In this document: one piece after another, positions 1 through 9,646 of the stretch
Layout of the letters: the number at the start of each line of letters is the position of its first letter
How positions within the stretch are numbered: the stretch's first letter is position 1
Assembly (NCBI GenBank): GCA_000517565.1
Contig: CP007051.1
Span: forward strand, 451,171-515,170
DNA: 64,000 nt
Source: Desulfurella acetivorans A63
GTDB taxonomy: Bacteria > Campylobacterota_A > Desulfurellia > Desulfurellales > Desulfurellaceae
Direction: 5' to 3'
The notes under the pieces: model-generated
Database searches by the model: none
What the model saw: the letters and a program-made list of their open reading frames with translations, nothing else
What the model was told of the DNA's origin: nothing
Translations under genes and position numbers: made by a program

Positions 1-1
1 A

Positions 2-1330
2 GATATTGAAAATTTAACAACTGCTTATGCAGACAAAGGGTATGCGTTTTGTGATATTAACCCAATAGTGACTCTAGATAGACAAAACCATACGGTTGAT
101 GTTACATTTGATATTAACAAAGGCAATAAGGTTTATATTCACAGGATTGAAATAACAGGCAATGATAAAACATGGGACAATGTAATAAGAAGAGAAATTA
201 GGCTTGATCAGGGTAGCTTATATTCAGAATCAAAAATAAAAGAATCAAGACAAAAGATTTACAATACAGATTATTTTGATGATGTTAAAATTAGTACAGA
301 AAAAATTCCCGGCAAAGATGAAGTGAATATGAAAGTTAATGTAAAAGAAAAAATGACAGGTATGCTATCTTTAGGTGTTGGCTATAGTTCGTACTACAAA
401 GTAGGTGTTATGGGTTCTGTTACGCAAAGAAACTTATTTGGTTCTGGTATATATGGTAAGCTTTATGCAAATCTTTCTGCCAACAGCCATTTGTTTGATG
501 TAAGTTTTGTAAATCCATGGGTTGATAATAGGCCAATATCTGTAGGCTTAGATTTGTATAATATGATGTATTATGGCTGGGATTATGATCAGAAAACATA
601 TGGTTTTAAATTTACTGTTGCCAAAAGATTTTATGATGATCAATTAAGTGTTGGCGCTTCTTATTCATTATCTCAAAATAAAATCAATATAACAGCAGGT
701 ACACCAAGTTATTACTTATTGCAAGAAGAAGGCACAACTACAGAAAGTACCATTACACCATTTATAAAGTGGGATTCTCTTGATAATAACATATTTCCTA
801 CTAGAGGCACACTGTTTTCCTCAAGTTTAGGATTGACTGGTTTTGGAGGAAACACTAGATATATAAAATGGGACAATACTGTAGAATACTTTCATCCAAT
901 TTTTTGGAGTATGATTGGACACCTAAAAGGTAGTGTAGGTTTTGCAAAAGGCATAGGTGGGAAAGGAGTTCCTTTGCAGGATAGATATTTCTTGGGTGGC
1001 ATAGATAGTCTTAGGGGATTTGATTATGGCACTGTAAGCCCAACTGATAAGTATGGAAACTATATAGGTGGCACAAGGGATGCTTATGCTCAAGCAGAAA
1101 CTATTTTCCCGTTAGTTGAGGCTTTAAAGTTGTACGGTGAAGCTTTCTTTGATATAGGTAATTCATGGTTATATTCGTATGATTTTGGTAACCTAAAAAA
1201 AGATGTGGGCGTCGGTATTAAATGGATATCGCCACTTGGGCCAATTAGAGTTGAAGTAGGTAAGAATTTAGCGCCTAAAAATGGAGAAAAATCTTATGTG
1301 TTCCAATTTTCCATGGGAGCTTTATTTTGA
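2..1330 (+). CDS. bamA: Outer membrane protein assembly factor BamA (5' end outside window)
   Basis: Central barrel of the BAM complex, which folds outer membrane proteins. The frame is open from base 2, so the gene begins upstream; 442 residues are visible. The first ~90 residues read as the last POTRA domains (GNKVYIHRIEITGN), followed by the 16-strand barrel. The loop-6 motif appears as LRGF (SLRGFDYGTVSP), in place of the usual VRGF, and the chain ends in Phe as expected for a barrel beta-signal. The gene is followed after 28 bases by the periplasmic chaperone gene skp and then the lipid A genes, an arrangement common in Gram-negative bacteria and consistent with one envelope operon. Confidence 0.95.
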   Translation, partial: DIENLTTAYADKGYAFCDINPIVTLDRQNHTVDVTFDINKGNKVYIHRIEITGNDKTWDNVIRREIRLDQGSLYSESKIKESRQKIYNTDYFDDVKISTEKIPGKDEVNMKVNVKEKMTGMLSLGVGYSSYYKVGVMGSVTQRNLFGSGIYGKLYANLSANSHLFDVSFVNPWVDNRPISVGLDLYNMMYYGWDYDQKTYGFKFTVAKRFYDDQLSVGASYSLSQNKINITAGTPSYYLLQEEGTTTESTITPFIKWDSLDNNIFPTRGTLFSSSLGLTGFGGNTRYIKWDNTVEYFHPIFWSMIGHLKGSVGFAKGIGGKGVPLQDRYFLGGIDSLRGFDYGTVSPTDKYGNYIGGTRDAYAQAETIFPLVEALKLYGEAFFDIGNSWLYSYDFGNLKKDVGVGIKWISPLGPIRVEVGKNLAPKNGEKSYVFQFSMGALF

Positions 1331-1358
1331 AAATAATTTGAGGAGGGTTTGAAGATTT

Positions 1359-1877
1359 ATGAAAAAATACATTTTAGGGTTGGTAGTCTTTTTTTCGGTA
1401 CTGACTTTTAGCGCAAATGCATTTGCACTAAAAGTAGCTGTCGTAGATTTAAATAAAGCATTGCAGGATTGCCAAGCAGGTATTGATGCAAAATCCATGC
1501 TTCAAAAGATTATTCAAGCAAAAAAGACTGTGATAGATAACAAACAACAAGAATTAAATGCTTTGGCACAAAAAATTCAAAATCCATCAACACCTAAAAA
1601 AGAAAAACAACAATTAGAAGTTGAATATCAAACAAAAGCAAGAGATTTGGAAAGATATAAAGCTGATGCTACAGATGATGTTGTATCAAAAGAAAGAGAA
1701 TATACACAAAATATCATAAATGGGCTTGTTGAAACAGTCAAAAATATAAGTCAAAAAGAAGGTATAGATCTTGTGTTTGAAGTTCACCAAGGTTTAGTTT
1801 ACTGGAATGATGCTTTGGATATTACGCCACAAGTTATCAAAGAATACAACAAAATATACGAGCAAAGCAAAAAATGA
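1359..1877 (+). CDS. skp: Periplasmic chaperone Skp/OmpH family
   Basis: Holdase that carries unfolded outer membrane proteins across the periplasm to BAM. The 172-residue product starts with a clear signal peptide ([14 protein letters not shown]..., cleavage likely after ANAFA near residue 23). The rest is Lys/Gln/Glu-rich and helical, fitting the coiled-coil tentacles of the Skp family, with a hydrophobic C-terminal strand segment. Start is supported by an AGGAGG about 12 bases upstream. It lies between bamA and lpxD and overlaps lpxD by four bases (ATGA). Confidence 0.9.
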   Translation: MKKYILGLVVFFSVLTFSANAFALKVAVVDLNKALQDCQAGIDAKSMLQKIIQAKKTVIDNKQQELNALAQKIQNPSTPKKEKQQLEVEYQTKARDLERYKADATDDVVSKEREYTQNIINGLVETVKNISQKEGIDLVFEVHQGLVYWNDALDITPQVIKEYNKIYEQSKK

Positions 1878-2902
1878 TCAGTGCTTTAGAACTATCCCAG
1901 ATTATAAATGGCACTTATATTGGGGAAAAGGATATTAAGATAGATGGTGTAGCTAGCTTAATGCGTGCAGATGAATATAAAGTTAGTTTTTTATCAAATA
2001 AAAAATATACAAAATACATATCTAGTACTAAAGCAGGTTGCATAATAGTTGATGAGTTATTTGATATCTCTTTATATAAAGATAAAAATTTTATTGTATG
2101 TAAAAATGCTTATTTAGGTTTTGCACTTGCCTTAACGTATTTTTACAAAACTAAGTTAGAGGGTAATTTTAAGAGTCCAAAGGCTACTATTGATGATTCT
2201 GCAATTGTAAGCGAAAACGCTTATATTGGAGATTTTTCATATATTGCAAAAAATGCAAAAATTGGCAATAGCTATATTATGCCTATGGTTTATGTAGGTG
2301 AAAATTCAATAATTGGCGATAATTGTATTATTTATCCAAATGTTACAATTCGAGAAAATGTTGAAATTGGAAATAATGTGATAATTCATTCTGGAAGCGT
2401 TATAGGAAGTGATGGTTTTGGTTATGTTAAAGATAATGGAAGACATTATAAAATTCCACAAATAGGTAAAGTTATAATAGAAGATGATGTTGAGATAGGC
2501 TCAAATGTATCTATAGACAGAGCTACGCTTGATGAAACAATAATTAGAAAAGGTTCAAAGATAGATAATTTAGTCCAAATTGCACATAATGTTGAGATAG
2601 GTGAGAATTCTATTTTAGTGTCTCAATGTGGCATTTCAGGTTCTACAAAAATTGGCAATAATGTAATACTGGCAGGACAGGTTGGAATTGCAGGTCATTT
2701 AACTATAGCTGATAATACTATTGTTACAGCAAAATCTGGCGTTGGTACCAATATTAAAAAAAGTGGTATATACAGTGGTATACCTGTATATGAACATTCA
2801 AAATGGTTAAAATCAAGTGCAATAATACCAAGGTTGCCAGACATATACAGAAAAATACAGGAATTAGAAAATAGACTCAAGGAGCTTGAAAAAAATGATT
2901 GA
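1874..2902 (+). CDS. lpxD: UDP-3-O-acylglucosamine N-acyltransferase LpxD
   Basis: Third step of lipid A synthesis: adds the second 3-hydroxyacyl chain, from acyl-ACP, to UDP-3-O-acylglucosamine. 342 residues, normal family length. The N-terminal uridine-binding domain is followed from about residue 100 by repeated hexapeptides (left-handed beta helix); the segment [12 protein letters not shown] contains the conserved catalytic His. A C-terminal helix rich in Glu/Leu/Lys closes the chain. It overlaps skp by ATGA and the next gene, fabZ, by 8 bases, so translation is probably coupled. Confidence 0.95.
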   Translation: MISALELSQIINGTYIGEKDIKIDGVASLMRADEYKVSFLSNKKYTKYISSTKAGCIIVDELFDISLYKDKNFIVCKNAYLGFALALTYFYKTKLEGNFKSPKATIDDSAIVSENAYIGDFSYIAKNAKIGNSYIMPMVYVGENSIIGDNCIIYPNVTIRENVEIGNNVIIHSGSVIGSDGFGYVKDNGRHYKIPQIGKVIIEDDVEIGSNVSIDRATLDETIIRKGSKIDNLVQIAHNVEIGENSILVSQCGISGSTKIGNNVILAGQVGIAGHLTIADNTIVTAKSGVGTNIKKSGIYSGIPVYEHSKWLKSSAIIPRLPDIYRKIQELENRLKELEKND

Positions 2903-3326
2903 TATTGAAAAGATTAAAGAAATATTACCACATAGGTATCCCTTTCTATTTGTAGATAAAGTAATAAACTATGAAAAATTTAAATTTATAGAAGCTATTA
3001 AAAATGTAACGTATAACGAAGCATATTTTCAAGGACATTTTCCTAAAAAACATATTATGCCTGGTGTTGTAATTGTAGAAGCAATGGCTCAAGCTGGTGG
3101 GATACTGGCCTTTTTATCTTTAGAAGAAGAAGATAATGCAAATAGAGTTGTATATTTTATGAGTATAGAAAATGCTAGATTTAGAAAAGCTGTTGTGCCC
3201 GGGGATACGTTAAAAATTAGAGTTGAGATTATAAAGCATAAAATGAAGGTTTGGAAAATGTCTGGTAAGTGTTTTGTTGATGATGTCCTTGTGGCTGAGG
3301 CAACAATGAGTGCAAAACTGGATTAA
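2895..3326 (+). CDS. fabZ: 3-hydroxyacyl-[acyl-carrier-protein] dehydratase FabZ
   Basis: Dehydrates 3-hydroxyacyl-ACP in fatty acid synthesis and so competes with LpxA/LpxD for the same substrate, which explains its place between them. Using ATG 2895, preceded by AAGGAGC, gives 143 residues; a TTG nine bases upstream is possible but poorly spaced. The hot-dog fold signature FQGHFP...[12 protein letters not shown] is present with His48 and Glu62, the same 14-residue separation as the catalytic pair in E. coli FabZ. Confidence 0.95.
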   Translation: MIDIEKIKEILPHRYPFLFVDKVINYEKFKFIEAIKNVTYNEAYFQGHFPKKHIMPGVVIVEAMAQAGGILAFLSLEEEDNANRVVYFMSIENARFRKAVVPGDTLKIRVEIIKHKMKVWKMSGKCFVDDVLVAEATMSAKLD

Positions 3327-3335
3327 GGAGTTAGC

Positions 3336-4112
3336 ATGGTAAATATCCATAAAACGGCAATTATTGGAGATAATGTTAAATTAGGTGAAAATGTGACGAT
3401 AGGTCCTTATTCTATTATAAAATCTAATGTAAAAATTGGAGATAATTGTGATATACAAAGTCATGTGGTAATTGATGAATTTACAACTATTGGTAATAAT
3501 TGCAAAGTGTTTCATTCAGCTGTACTTGGTACAATTCCTCAAGATTTGAAATTTTCTGGTGAGTTTAGCGAACTTATTATAGGGGACAACAATACAATAA
3601 GAGAATTTGCTATGATAAATAGAGGTACAAAAGGTGGTATAGGTAAAACCCAAATAGGTAATAATAATTTAATAATGGCTTATGTGCATGTAGCCCACGA
3701 TTGTATTATTGGAAATAATTGTATAATTGCAAATATGGTTCAATTTGCTGGCCATGTAGTAGTAGAAGATAGCGCTGTAATTGGTGGTATGAGTGCTGTT
3801 CATCAATTTGTGAGAATTGGTAGTTTGTCTATGGTAGGCGGTATGAGTGGAGTATCACTGGATGTTCCGCCTTTTACATTGGCTGTAGGCAACAGAGCAA
3901 AGTTGAACGGACTTAATTTGGTAGGTTTAAAAAGGAATGGATTTAGCCTATCAGAAATCGAGAAACTAAAAGAAGCATATAGGGTTATATTTAGGTCAAA
4001 CCTAAAATTTGATGAAGCTTATGAAAAACTCAAAGAAAGCTCATCTAAACATGTAATTGATATGATTGAATTTTTAAGGAAATCAGAGCGCGGTTTTTGC
4101 AGAGAACGATGA
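3336..4112 (+). CDS. lpxA: UDP-N-acetylglucosamine O-acyltransferase LpxA
   Basis: First enzyme of lipid A synthesis: transfers a 3-hydroxyacyl chain from ACP to UDP-GlcNAc. 258 residues, made mostly of hexapeptide repeats plus a C-terminal helical domain. The catalytic His is His121 in AYVHVAHDC (His125 in E. coli). The segment VGGMSGV matches the acyl-chain ruler region of the E. coli enzyme. SD AAGGAG is 10 bases upstream. The stop overlaps the lpxB start (ATGA). The next pathway enzyme, LpxC, is not in this window. Confidence 0.95.
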   Translation: MVNIHKTAIIGDNVKLGENVTIGPYSIIKSNVKIGDNCDIQSHVVIDEFTTIGNNCKVFHSAVLGTIPQDLKFSGEFSELIIGDNNTIREFAMINRGTKGGIGKTQIGNNNLIMAYVHVAHDCIIGNNCIIANMVQFAGHVVVEDSAVIGGMSAVHQFVRIGSLSMVGGMSGVSLDVPPFTLAVGNRAKLNGLNLVGLKRNGFSLSEIEKLKEAYRVIFRSNLKFDEAYEKLKESSSKHVIDMIEFLRKSERGFCRER

Positions 4113-5224
4113 AATTTTTTTTATCCGTAGGAGAAAGATCTGCAGAAAAATACGCATTTTTGTTGGCTCAAGAGCTTAAAAAAGCCGATAGTTCAATTGA
4201 AGTTTTATCATTTGGTTCAGATTTGCTGGCGACTCAATCTCAAAAGATAGCTGATTACAAAGATATAAGTGTAATTGGTTTTAAAGAAGCTCTTTCTGTT
4301 GTGCCAAAAGCAGTTGAAATTTTAAATGTTGTAAAAAAAGCAATTATTAAAAACAATATAGATGCTTTAGTTTTAATGGATTTTCCAGATTTTAATATGC
4401 AACTTGCAAAATTTGCTAAGAAAAATAATATTAAGGTTATCTACTACATTACACCCCAGCTGTGGGCATGGAGAAAAGCTCGTATAAAGCCATTATTTAA
4501 ATATGTAGACCTGATTATACCAATACTACCGTTTGAACGTACATTTTTTAACACTCAATCTGTTAAGCATAATTTTGATTTTAAAAAGGTAGCTTATTTT
4601 GGGCATCCCCTTGTAGACATACTTCACGATTATTTAGAAAAACGTCAGGATAAAGAAAAAATTATTCTTATTTTGCCAGGCTCAAGAATGTCAGAATTGC
4701 ATTTTCATACTAAAAATTTTTTTGAAGCTGCTTATTTACTAAAAAAAGAATTTAGTGACTATAAATTTGTTGTGGCAACGCAAGAGCGTTTTTTAAAATA
4801 TTTTGAACAATTCAAAAGTGAATTTCCATTTATTGAATTCAGTCTCGATACATACGATATGATGAAAAAAGCGTCGTTTGCAATTACAAAAAGCGGCACT
4901 GTTACTTTAGAGGCTGCTTTGTTTGGTTTGCCATGTGTTGTTGCGTATAAACTGTCAAATTTGAGCTATATTATAGGAAAAGCTTTAATTCGTGGAGTTG
5001 ATTCAATTGCCTTGCCAAATATTATATATGGGAAAAAAATTATACCAGAGTTAATACAATTTGACGCAACACCTAAAAAAATTTATGAGTACTCAAAATT
5101 AATCCTTCAAAGCAACAATTACCAGCGACAAATGAAACATGATTTTAAGCAAATAAGCTATGCTTTGGGAAATTATCCTGTAACACCAAAAATAGCAAAA
5201 ACCATATTAGATTATTTAGCATGA
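4109..5224 (+). CDS. lpxB: Lipid-A-disaccharide synthase LpxB
   Basis: Joins UDP-2,3-diacylglucosamine and lipid X into the tetra-acylated disaccharide at the inner membrane face. 371 residues from ATG 4109, which overlaps the lpxA stop. Recognised by DFPDFN, PGSRMSEL and SGTVTLEAA. The N-terminus reads SVGERSAEKYA where E. coli has a GETSGD-type motif; a divergent version of this loop is also found in other Campylobacterota. It overlaps the next gene by ATGA. Confidence 0.93.
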   Translation: MKFFLSVGERSAEKYAFLLAQELKKADSSIEVLSFGSDLLATQSQKIADYKDISVIGFKEALSVVPKAVEILNVVKKAIIKNNIDALVLMDFPDFNMQLAKFAKKNNIKVIYYITPQLWAWRKARIKPLFKYVDLIIPILPFERTFFNTQSVKHNFDFKKVAYFGHPLVDILHDYLEKRQDKEKIILILPGSRMSELHFHTKNFFEAAYLLKKEFSDYKFVVATQERFLKYFEQFKSEFPFIEFSLDTYDMMKKASFAITKSGTVTLEAALFGLPCVVAYKLSNLSYIIGKALIRGVDSIALPNIIYGKKIIPELIQFDATPKKIYEYSKLILQSNNYQRQMKHDFKQISYALGNYPVTPKIAKTILDYLA

Positions 5225-5808
5225 AGGCATTTGTTTTTTATATTTTTTTGAGATTTTACAGGTTATTTTTGCGAATAAATGTTGTTGAAGAATACCCAAT
5301 AAAATCTATTAATTCACCTATAATTTATGCTTTTTGGCATGAGAGTATTTTATTTTTGCCTTTTGTTTATTTAGGCAATAATTTGAGTGTATTGATAAGT
5401 ACTCACAAAGATGGCAGATTAGCAAGCGATGTTATAAAGTATTTTAAAATGGGAACAATTGGCGGCTCAGTCAACAGAAATCCTAAAAAAGCATTTTTAG
5501 AGATGTTAAAACTAATTAAGAATCAAGCGTGCGATATAGGTATAACGCCAGATGGGCCAAGAGGTCCAAGAAGAAAGGCAAAACTTGGTGTATTAGAGCT
5601 TGCTTATTTTTCTGGACACCCTATTGTACCTATAGCTTTTGAGCCAAAAAGCGCCTGGAGGCTAAATAGCTGGGATAAGTTTGCCATACCAAAACCTTTT
5701 TCGAGTGTCACATTCATATACAAAAAACCCATTTACGTTAAAACAAAAGAAGAGATAAAATCAAAGGTTGCAGAGCTTGAAAGCAAGCTAAACAATGAAG
5801 AATATTAA
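5221..5808 (+). CDS. DUF374 lysophospholipid-acyltransferase-like protein (LpxJ-like)
   Basis: 195 residues with one N-terminal hydrophobic stretch and acyltransferase-like motifs: FWHESILFLP near residue 38 and TPDGPRGPRRKAKLG near residue 120. DUF374 proteins belong to the LPLAT superfamily, and I recall that members in Campylobacterota (LpxJ) act as late lipid A acyltransferases. Position inside the lipid A operon, between lpxB and lpxK and overlapping both, fits that job, especially as no LpxL/LpxM gene is visible here. The exact acceptor and timing (before or after Kdo addition) cannot be read from sequence. Confidence 0.8.
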   Translation: MKAFVFYIFLRFYRLFLRINVVEEYPIKSINSPIIYAFWHESILFLPFVYLGNNLSVLISTHKDGRLASDVIKYFKMGTIGGSVNRNPKKAFLEMLKLIKNQACDIGITPDGPRGPRRKAKLGVLELAYFSGHPIVPIAFEPKSAWRLNSWDKFAIPKPFSSVTFIYKKPIYVKTKEEIKSKVAELESKLNNEEY

Positions 5809-6727
5809 ATTTTTCCAAACGATTTTAGCGCCAATTTTATTTCCGGTTTCATTACTATATTTAGCTATAGTAAGCGTAAGGAATTTTTTATACGATATTG
5901 GTTTTTTTAAAACAGTAAAAGTTGATGATGTAAAAATTATAAGTATAGGCAATATTAAAGCAGGTGGCACAGGTAAAACGCCGCTTTGCATAGGAATTGC
6001 AAATTATTTGCTTTCTTTAGGATATGTAGTAGCTATTGTTACAAATGCTTACAAAGCAAAACACAAAAATGCTTTGATTGTTTCTGATGGCAAAAGCGTT
6101 TTTTACAAAACACCTTTTGTAAATGATGAAACATACCTTATTGCTAAAAAAACTAAAGCAATTGTAGCAAGCGCAAAAGATAGATTGAGCGCTGTAGAAT
6201 TATTAAAGAAATTTAAACCCAACTATGTAATTTTAGACGATGGTCTACAGTATAGAAAAATTGCAAAAGATTTAGAGGTTTGTATAATAGATCAAGAAAA
6301 GTTTTATTTGCCTTTTGGGCTTTTGCGCGATAGCAAAAAAAGCTTAAAAAGGTGTAGTAAACTTATATGTTTTGAAGGGGATTGCGAAATAAAAGCAAAA
6401 ATAGTAAACAATGGTTTTTTTGATATTAATGGGAGGGTCAACAAACCTGAAAGTGCTTTTGTATTTTGTTCTATTGGTAATCCTTTCAAATTTTTATCGA
6501 GCATTAAAGAGACTGGAATTTTTGTAAAAGGTTTTAAATGCTTTAGAGATCATTATAATTATACAAAAAAAGATATAGAAATACTTCGAACTTTAAAGTC
6601 AAAAACCAAATCCGAAGTTCTACTTACTACATACAAAGATTTTGTAAAAATTGAACAATCAGGGATAGTTTATGTTGATATTGAAATTTTGCTTGACTAT
6701 AAAAAGCTATTAGAAGGTGTTGCGTGA
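5795..6727 (+). CDS. lpxK: Tetraacyldisaccharide 4'-kinase LpxK
   Basis: Phosphorylates the 4' position of the lipid A disaccharide using ATP at the inner membrane. 310 residues; an N-terminal hydrophobic helix is followed by the Walker A loop in GNIKAGGTGKTPLC (about residues 50-63), typical of LpxK. The motif DDGLQYRKI (about residue 148) matches the conserved DDGxQ segment. It overlaps the upstream acyltransferase gene by 14 bases and the msbA start by four. Confidence 0.92.
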   Translation: MKNIKFFQTILAPILFPVSLLYLAIVSVRNFLYDIGFFKTVKVDDVKIISIGNIKAGGTGKTPLCIGIANYLLSLGYVVAIVTNAYKAKHKNALIVSDGKSVFYKTPFVNDETYLIAKKTKAIVASAKDRLSAVELLKKFKPNYVILDDGLQYRKIAKDLEVCIIDQEKFYLPFGLLRDSKKSLKRCSKLICFEGDCEIKAKIVNNGFFDINGRVNKPESAFVFCSIGNPFKFLSSIKETGIFVKGFKCFRDHYNYTKKDIEILRTLKSKTKSEVLLTTYKDFVKIEQSGIVYVDIEILLDYKKLLEGVA

Positions 6728-8466
6728 AACTTAATATAAACAAAGAATATTTAAAAAGACTATTATTGTATATAAAGCCATACTGGAAAAGGATTATTCT
6801 GTCTTTTATAGCTATGATTATTGTTGGTGCTTTAACTTCTCTTACTGCATACTTAATTAAACCTGTTTTAGACAAAATTTTTATAGCAAAAGATAAAAAG
6901 ATGCTGATTTTGCTACCATTTGCCGTTATGGCAACTTATTTTTTTAAGGGTTTATTTACATACATTCAATCTTATCAGACAGCATATGTAGCTGAAAATA
7001 TTTTGTTTAATATAAGAAACCAAATGTTTAAACACATTATAAGTTTACCTGTTGATTTTTTTGAAAAATACCATACATCAGAGCTACTATCTAGAGTATT
7101 AAATGATACCGAGCGTCTTCAAGATACAATTGCAAGAGTGATGCCAGAGGCAATAAGAGAATTTTTTACAATAATATTTTTATTTATAGTTATCTATACA
7201 ATAGACTTTAAACTTGCTTTAATTTCAACGATTGTGTTTCCAATTGCACTTTACCCTATTATTAAATTTGGTAAGGATATGAAAAAACTTGGCAAAAAAA
7301 GACAGGTTTCAATAGCAGCTATTACTACACTCATTCAAGAATCATTTTTTAATATACGCCTTATAAAAGGTTTTTTGACCGAAGAAAAAGAAACAGAAAA
7401 GTTTTTTAAAAAAAGTCAGGAATTTTTAAATATTAATTTAAAAAGCTTTAGAATATCAGAAATTACAAGCCCATTAATGGAGTTTATAGGGTCTTTGGGT
7501 ATTGCATTTTTGATTTGGTTTGGGGGTTTGCTTGTTTTTAGAGGTGCAATTAGTGTTGGTGGGTTTTTTTCATTTATGGCAGGCCTTTTTATGCTATATA
7601 GACCGTTTAAAACAATTGCCAAAGCAAGTAACAGTATAAATTCTTCTATTGGTGCAATAGAGCGGGTGTTTTTCATTTTAGATACAAAATCTACGCAAGA
7701 AAACACTTCTAAAGGAATTATTTTTGAAGGTGTTAAAAACTCAATTGTATTTGATAATGTAAGTTTTTCATACGATGGTAAAAAATATGCTCTAAAAAAT
7801 ATTAATTTAGAAGTAAAAGCAAAAACGATCGTTGCATTTGTTGGTGAAAGTGGAGGGGGTAAAACAACCCTTATGGATTTGATACCGCGTTTTTATGATC
7901 CAACTGATGGGCGGATTTTAATAGATGGAATAGATATAAAAGATTTTGATATTAAAAGTTTAAGAAAAAAAATTGCCAGTGTTTCACAAAATGTACTACT
8001 TTTTGCAGATACAGTTTTTAACAACATAGCTTATGGTTTAGAAAATCCAGATAAAGAAAAAGTAATTGAAGCTGCAAAACTAGCCTATGCACATGATTTT
8101 ATAATGAAACTACCTAATGCTTACGATACAAATCTTGGTGAACAAGCTGTAATTTTGTCTGGAGGAGAAAGGCAAAGAATTGCAATTGCTCGAGCCATTA
8201 TGAAAAACCCTGATATTTTAATTTTAGATGAAGCAACAAGTGCACTTGATGCAGAAGCTGAAAGTTATGTCCAAAAAGCTATTTCAAACTTGATTAAAAA
8301 TAGAACGGTTTTTTTGGTAGCTCATAGATTGTCCACTGCACTTAGCGCATCAAAAATTGTAGTAATAAAGCAAGGCCAGATTGTAGGTATCGGTACACAT
8401 AAAGAACTTTTAGAAAACAACAAATACTATCAAAGACTTATAGAGCTTCAGTTTGAAAATGTTTAG
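6724..8466 (+). CDS. msbA: Lipid A export ABC transporter MsbA (permease/ATPase)
   Basis: Flips lipid A-core across the inner membrane. 580 residues: a six-helix exporter domain (about 1-310) then the nucleotide-binding domain with Walker A GESGGGKTT, signature LSGGERQRIA and Walker B ILILDEATSALD. GTG start at 6724 overlaps the lpxK stop. Half-transporter architecture plus position between lpxK and waaA makes the lipid A substrate much more likely than a drug. Confidence 0.93.
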   Translation: MKLNINKEYLKRLLLYIKPYWKRIILSFIAMIIVGALTSLTAYLIKPVLDKIFIAKDKKMLILLPFAVMATYFFKGLFTYIQSYQTAYVAENILFNIRNQMFKHIISLPVDFFEKYHTSELLSRVLNDTERLQDTIARVMPEAIREFFTIIFLFIVIYTIDFKLALISTIVFPIALYPIIKFGKDMKKLGKKRQVSIAAITTLIQESFFNIRLIKGFLTEEKETEKFFKKSQEFLNINLKSFRISEITSPLMEFIGSLGIAFLIWFGGLLVFRGAISVGGFFSFMAGLFMLYRPFKTIAKASNSINSSIGAIERVFFILDTKSTQENTSKGIIFEGVKNSIVFDNVSFSYDGKKYALKNINLEVKAKTIVAFVGESGGGKTTLMDLIPRFYDPTDGRILIDGIDIKDFDIKSLRKKIASVSQNVLLFADTVFNNIAYGLENPDKEKVIEAAKLAYAHDFIMKLPNAYDTNLGEQAVILSGGERQRIAIARAIMKNPDILILDEATSALDAEAESYVQKAISNLIKNRTVFLVAHRLSTALSASKIVVIKQGQIVGIGTHKELLENNKYYQRLIELQFENV

Positions 8467-9646
8467 CTACAATATTATATTTTTTTTTGTTTTTTTGTTG
8501 AGTTTGCCTTATTTGTTAGTAAAAGCTGTATCAAGCAAACGTTTTAGATATAAATTTTTTGATAGAATAAACCCAAAACCCATAAAACAAAACGACTATA
8601 TTTTGATACATCTTGCAAGCTTAGGTGAAGCAAAAGCTTTTTTAAATATAAAAGAGACAGTTGAAAGTATATTTAAAAAAAAATTACTCTTTAGCGTAAC
8701 AAGCAATATCGGCTATGATTACCTAAAATCTCAAGGATTAGAGGTTTTTTTAGCACCTCTTGATTTTAATTTTTTATACAAAAGGTTGTTTAAGCAAAAT
8801 TTGCCACATTTAGCTATTTTTTTTGAGACAGAAATTTGGCCATCTTATATTAATTACCTTAAAAAGCATAATACAAGAGTTATTTTGATTAATGCTAGAA
8901 TGTCTGATAAAAGCTATAAATTTTACCTAAGATTTAAAGTGTTTTATGAAACTATCTCAAAGTTTGATGTTATAATTGCAAAATCACAAAAAGATATGGA
9001 AAAATTTAATAAATTTAATAAGAATGTCAAATTTTGTCATAACGTCAAGTACGCTTTAGGAAAAAAAACTTTTGATTATGATTTTTTGCTCACTTTAAAA
9101 ATGGATAATAAGAAAATTTTTGTTTTTGCAAGCTTTCATAAACAAGAACTGGAGTTTTTGCAAAAAGCGATAAATGAGGTTTTAAGTTTAGGTTATAGAG
9201 TGATTATTGCACCAAGATACATGGAAGATTTACCACTGTTTGAAAAATTTTTAAAAGGAATTGCTGTAGAATATTCAATGTTGTCAAAATTAAGCGATAT
9301 AAAAGATTGTGTTTTAGTTGACAGATTTGGTATTTTGGAAGCCCTTTACTCAATTAGCTCAATGGTGTTTGTTGGCGGTTCTTTGTCAGGCAAGCTAAAA
9401 GGTCATAACCCTATTGAGCCAGCAATTTACAACAATTTTGTGTTTTGTGGTTTATATATGGATAGTTTTGCTCAAGAAGTTGAGTTTTTAAAAAATTTAG
9501 GGTGTTTGACTCAAATAGATAATATTAATAATTTAAAAGAACATATACTAAAGATTCAAAACTTGCGTACTTTGAGTTTTGATAAAAAGAAAGAAGAAAT
9601 TGAAAATTGCTATAAAAGTTTACTATTGAAACTTACTCAAGCTTAA
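8459..9646 (+). CDS. waaA: 3-deoxy-D-manno-octulosonic acid (Kdo) transferase WaaA
   Basis: Adds Kdo to lipid IVA from CMP-Kdo, at the inner membrane. 395 residues from ATG 8459, inside the end of msbA; a TTG six bases upstream is an alternative. Family marks are the N-terminal membrane anchor, HLASLGEAKAF, FETEIWPSYI, NARMSDKSYK and the C-terminal donor-site segment VFVGGSLSGKLKGHNPIEPA. Last gene of the envelope operon; it converges on the TonB gene, overlapping by 14 bases, with no obvious terminator between. Confidence 0.93.
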   Translation: MFSYNIIFFFVFLLSLPYLLVKAVSSKRFRYKFFDRINPKPIKQNDYILIHLASLGEAKAFLNIKETVESIFKKKLLFSVTSNIGYDYLKSQGLEVFLAPLDFNFLYKRLFKQNLPHLAIFFETEIWPSYINYLKKHNTRVILINARMSDKSYKFYLRFKVFYETISKFDVIIAKSQKDMEKFNKFNKNVKFCHNVKYALGKKTFDYDFLLTLKMDNKKIFVFASFHKQELEFLQKAINEVLSLGYRVIIAPRYMEDLPLFEKFLKGIAVEYSMLSKLSDIKDCVLVDRFGILEALYSISSMVFVGGSLSGKLKGHNPIEPAIYNNFVFCGLYMDSFAQEVEFLKNLGCLTQIDNINNLKEHILKIQNLRTLSFDKKKEEIENCYKSLLLKLTQA

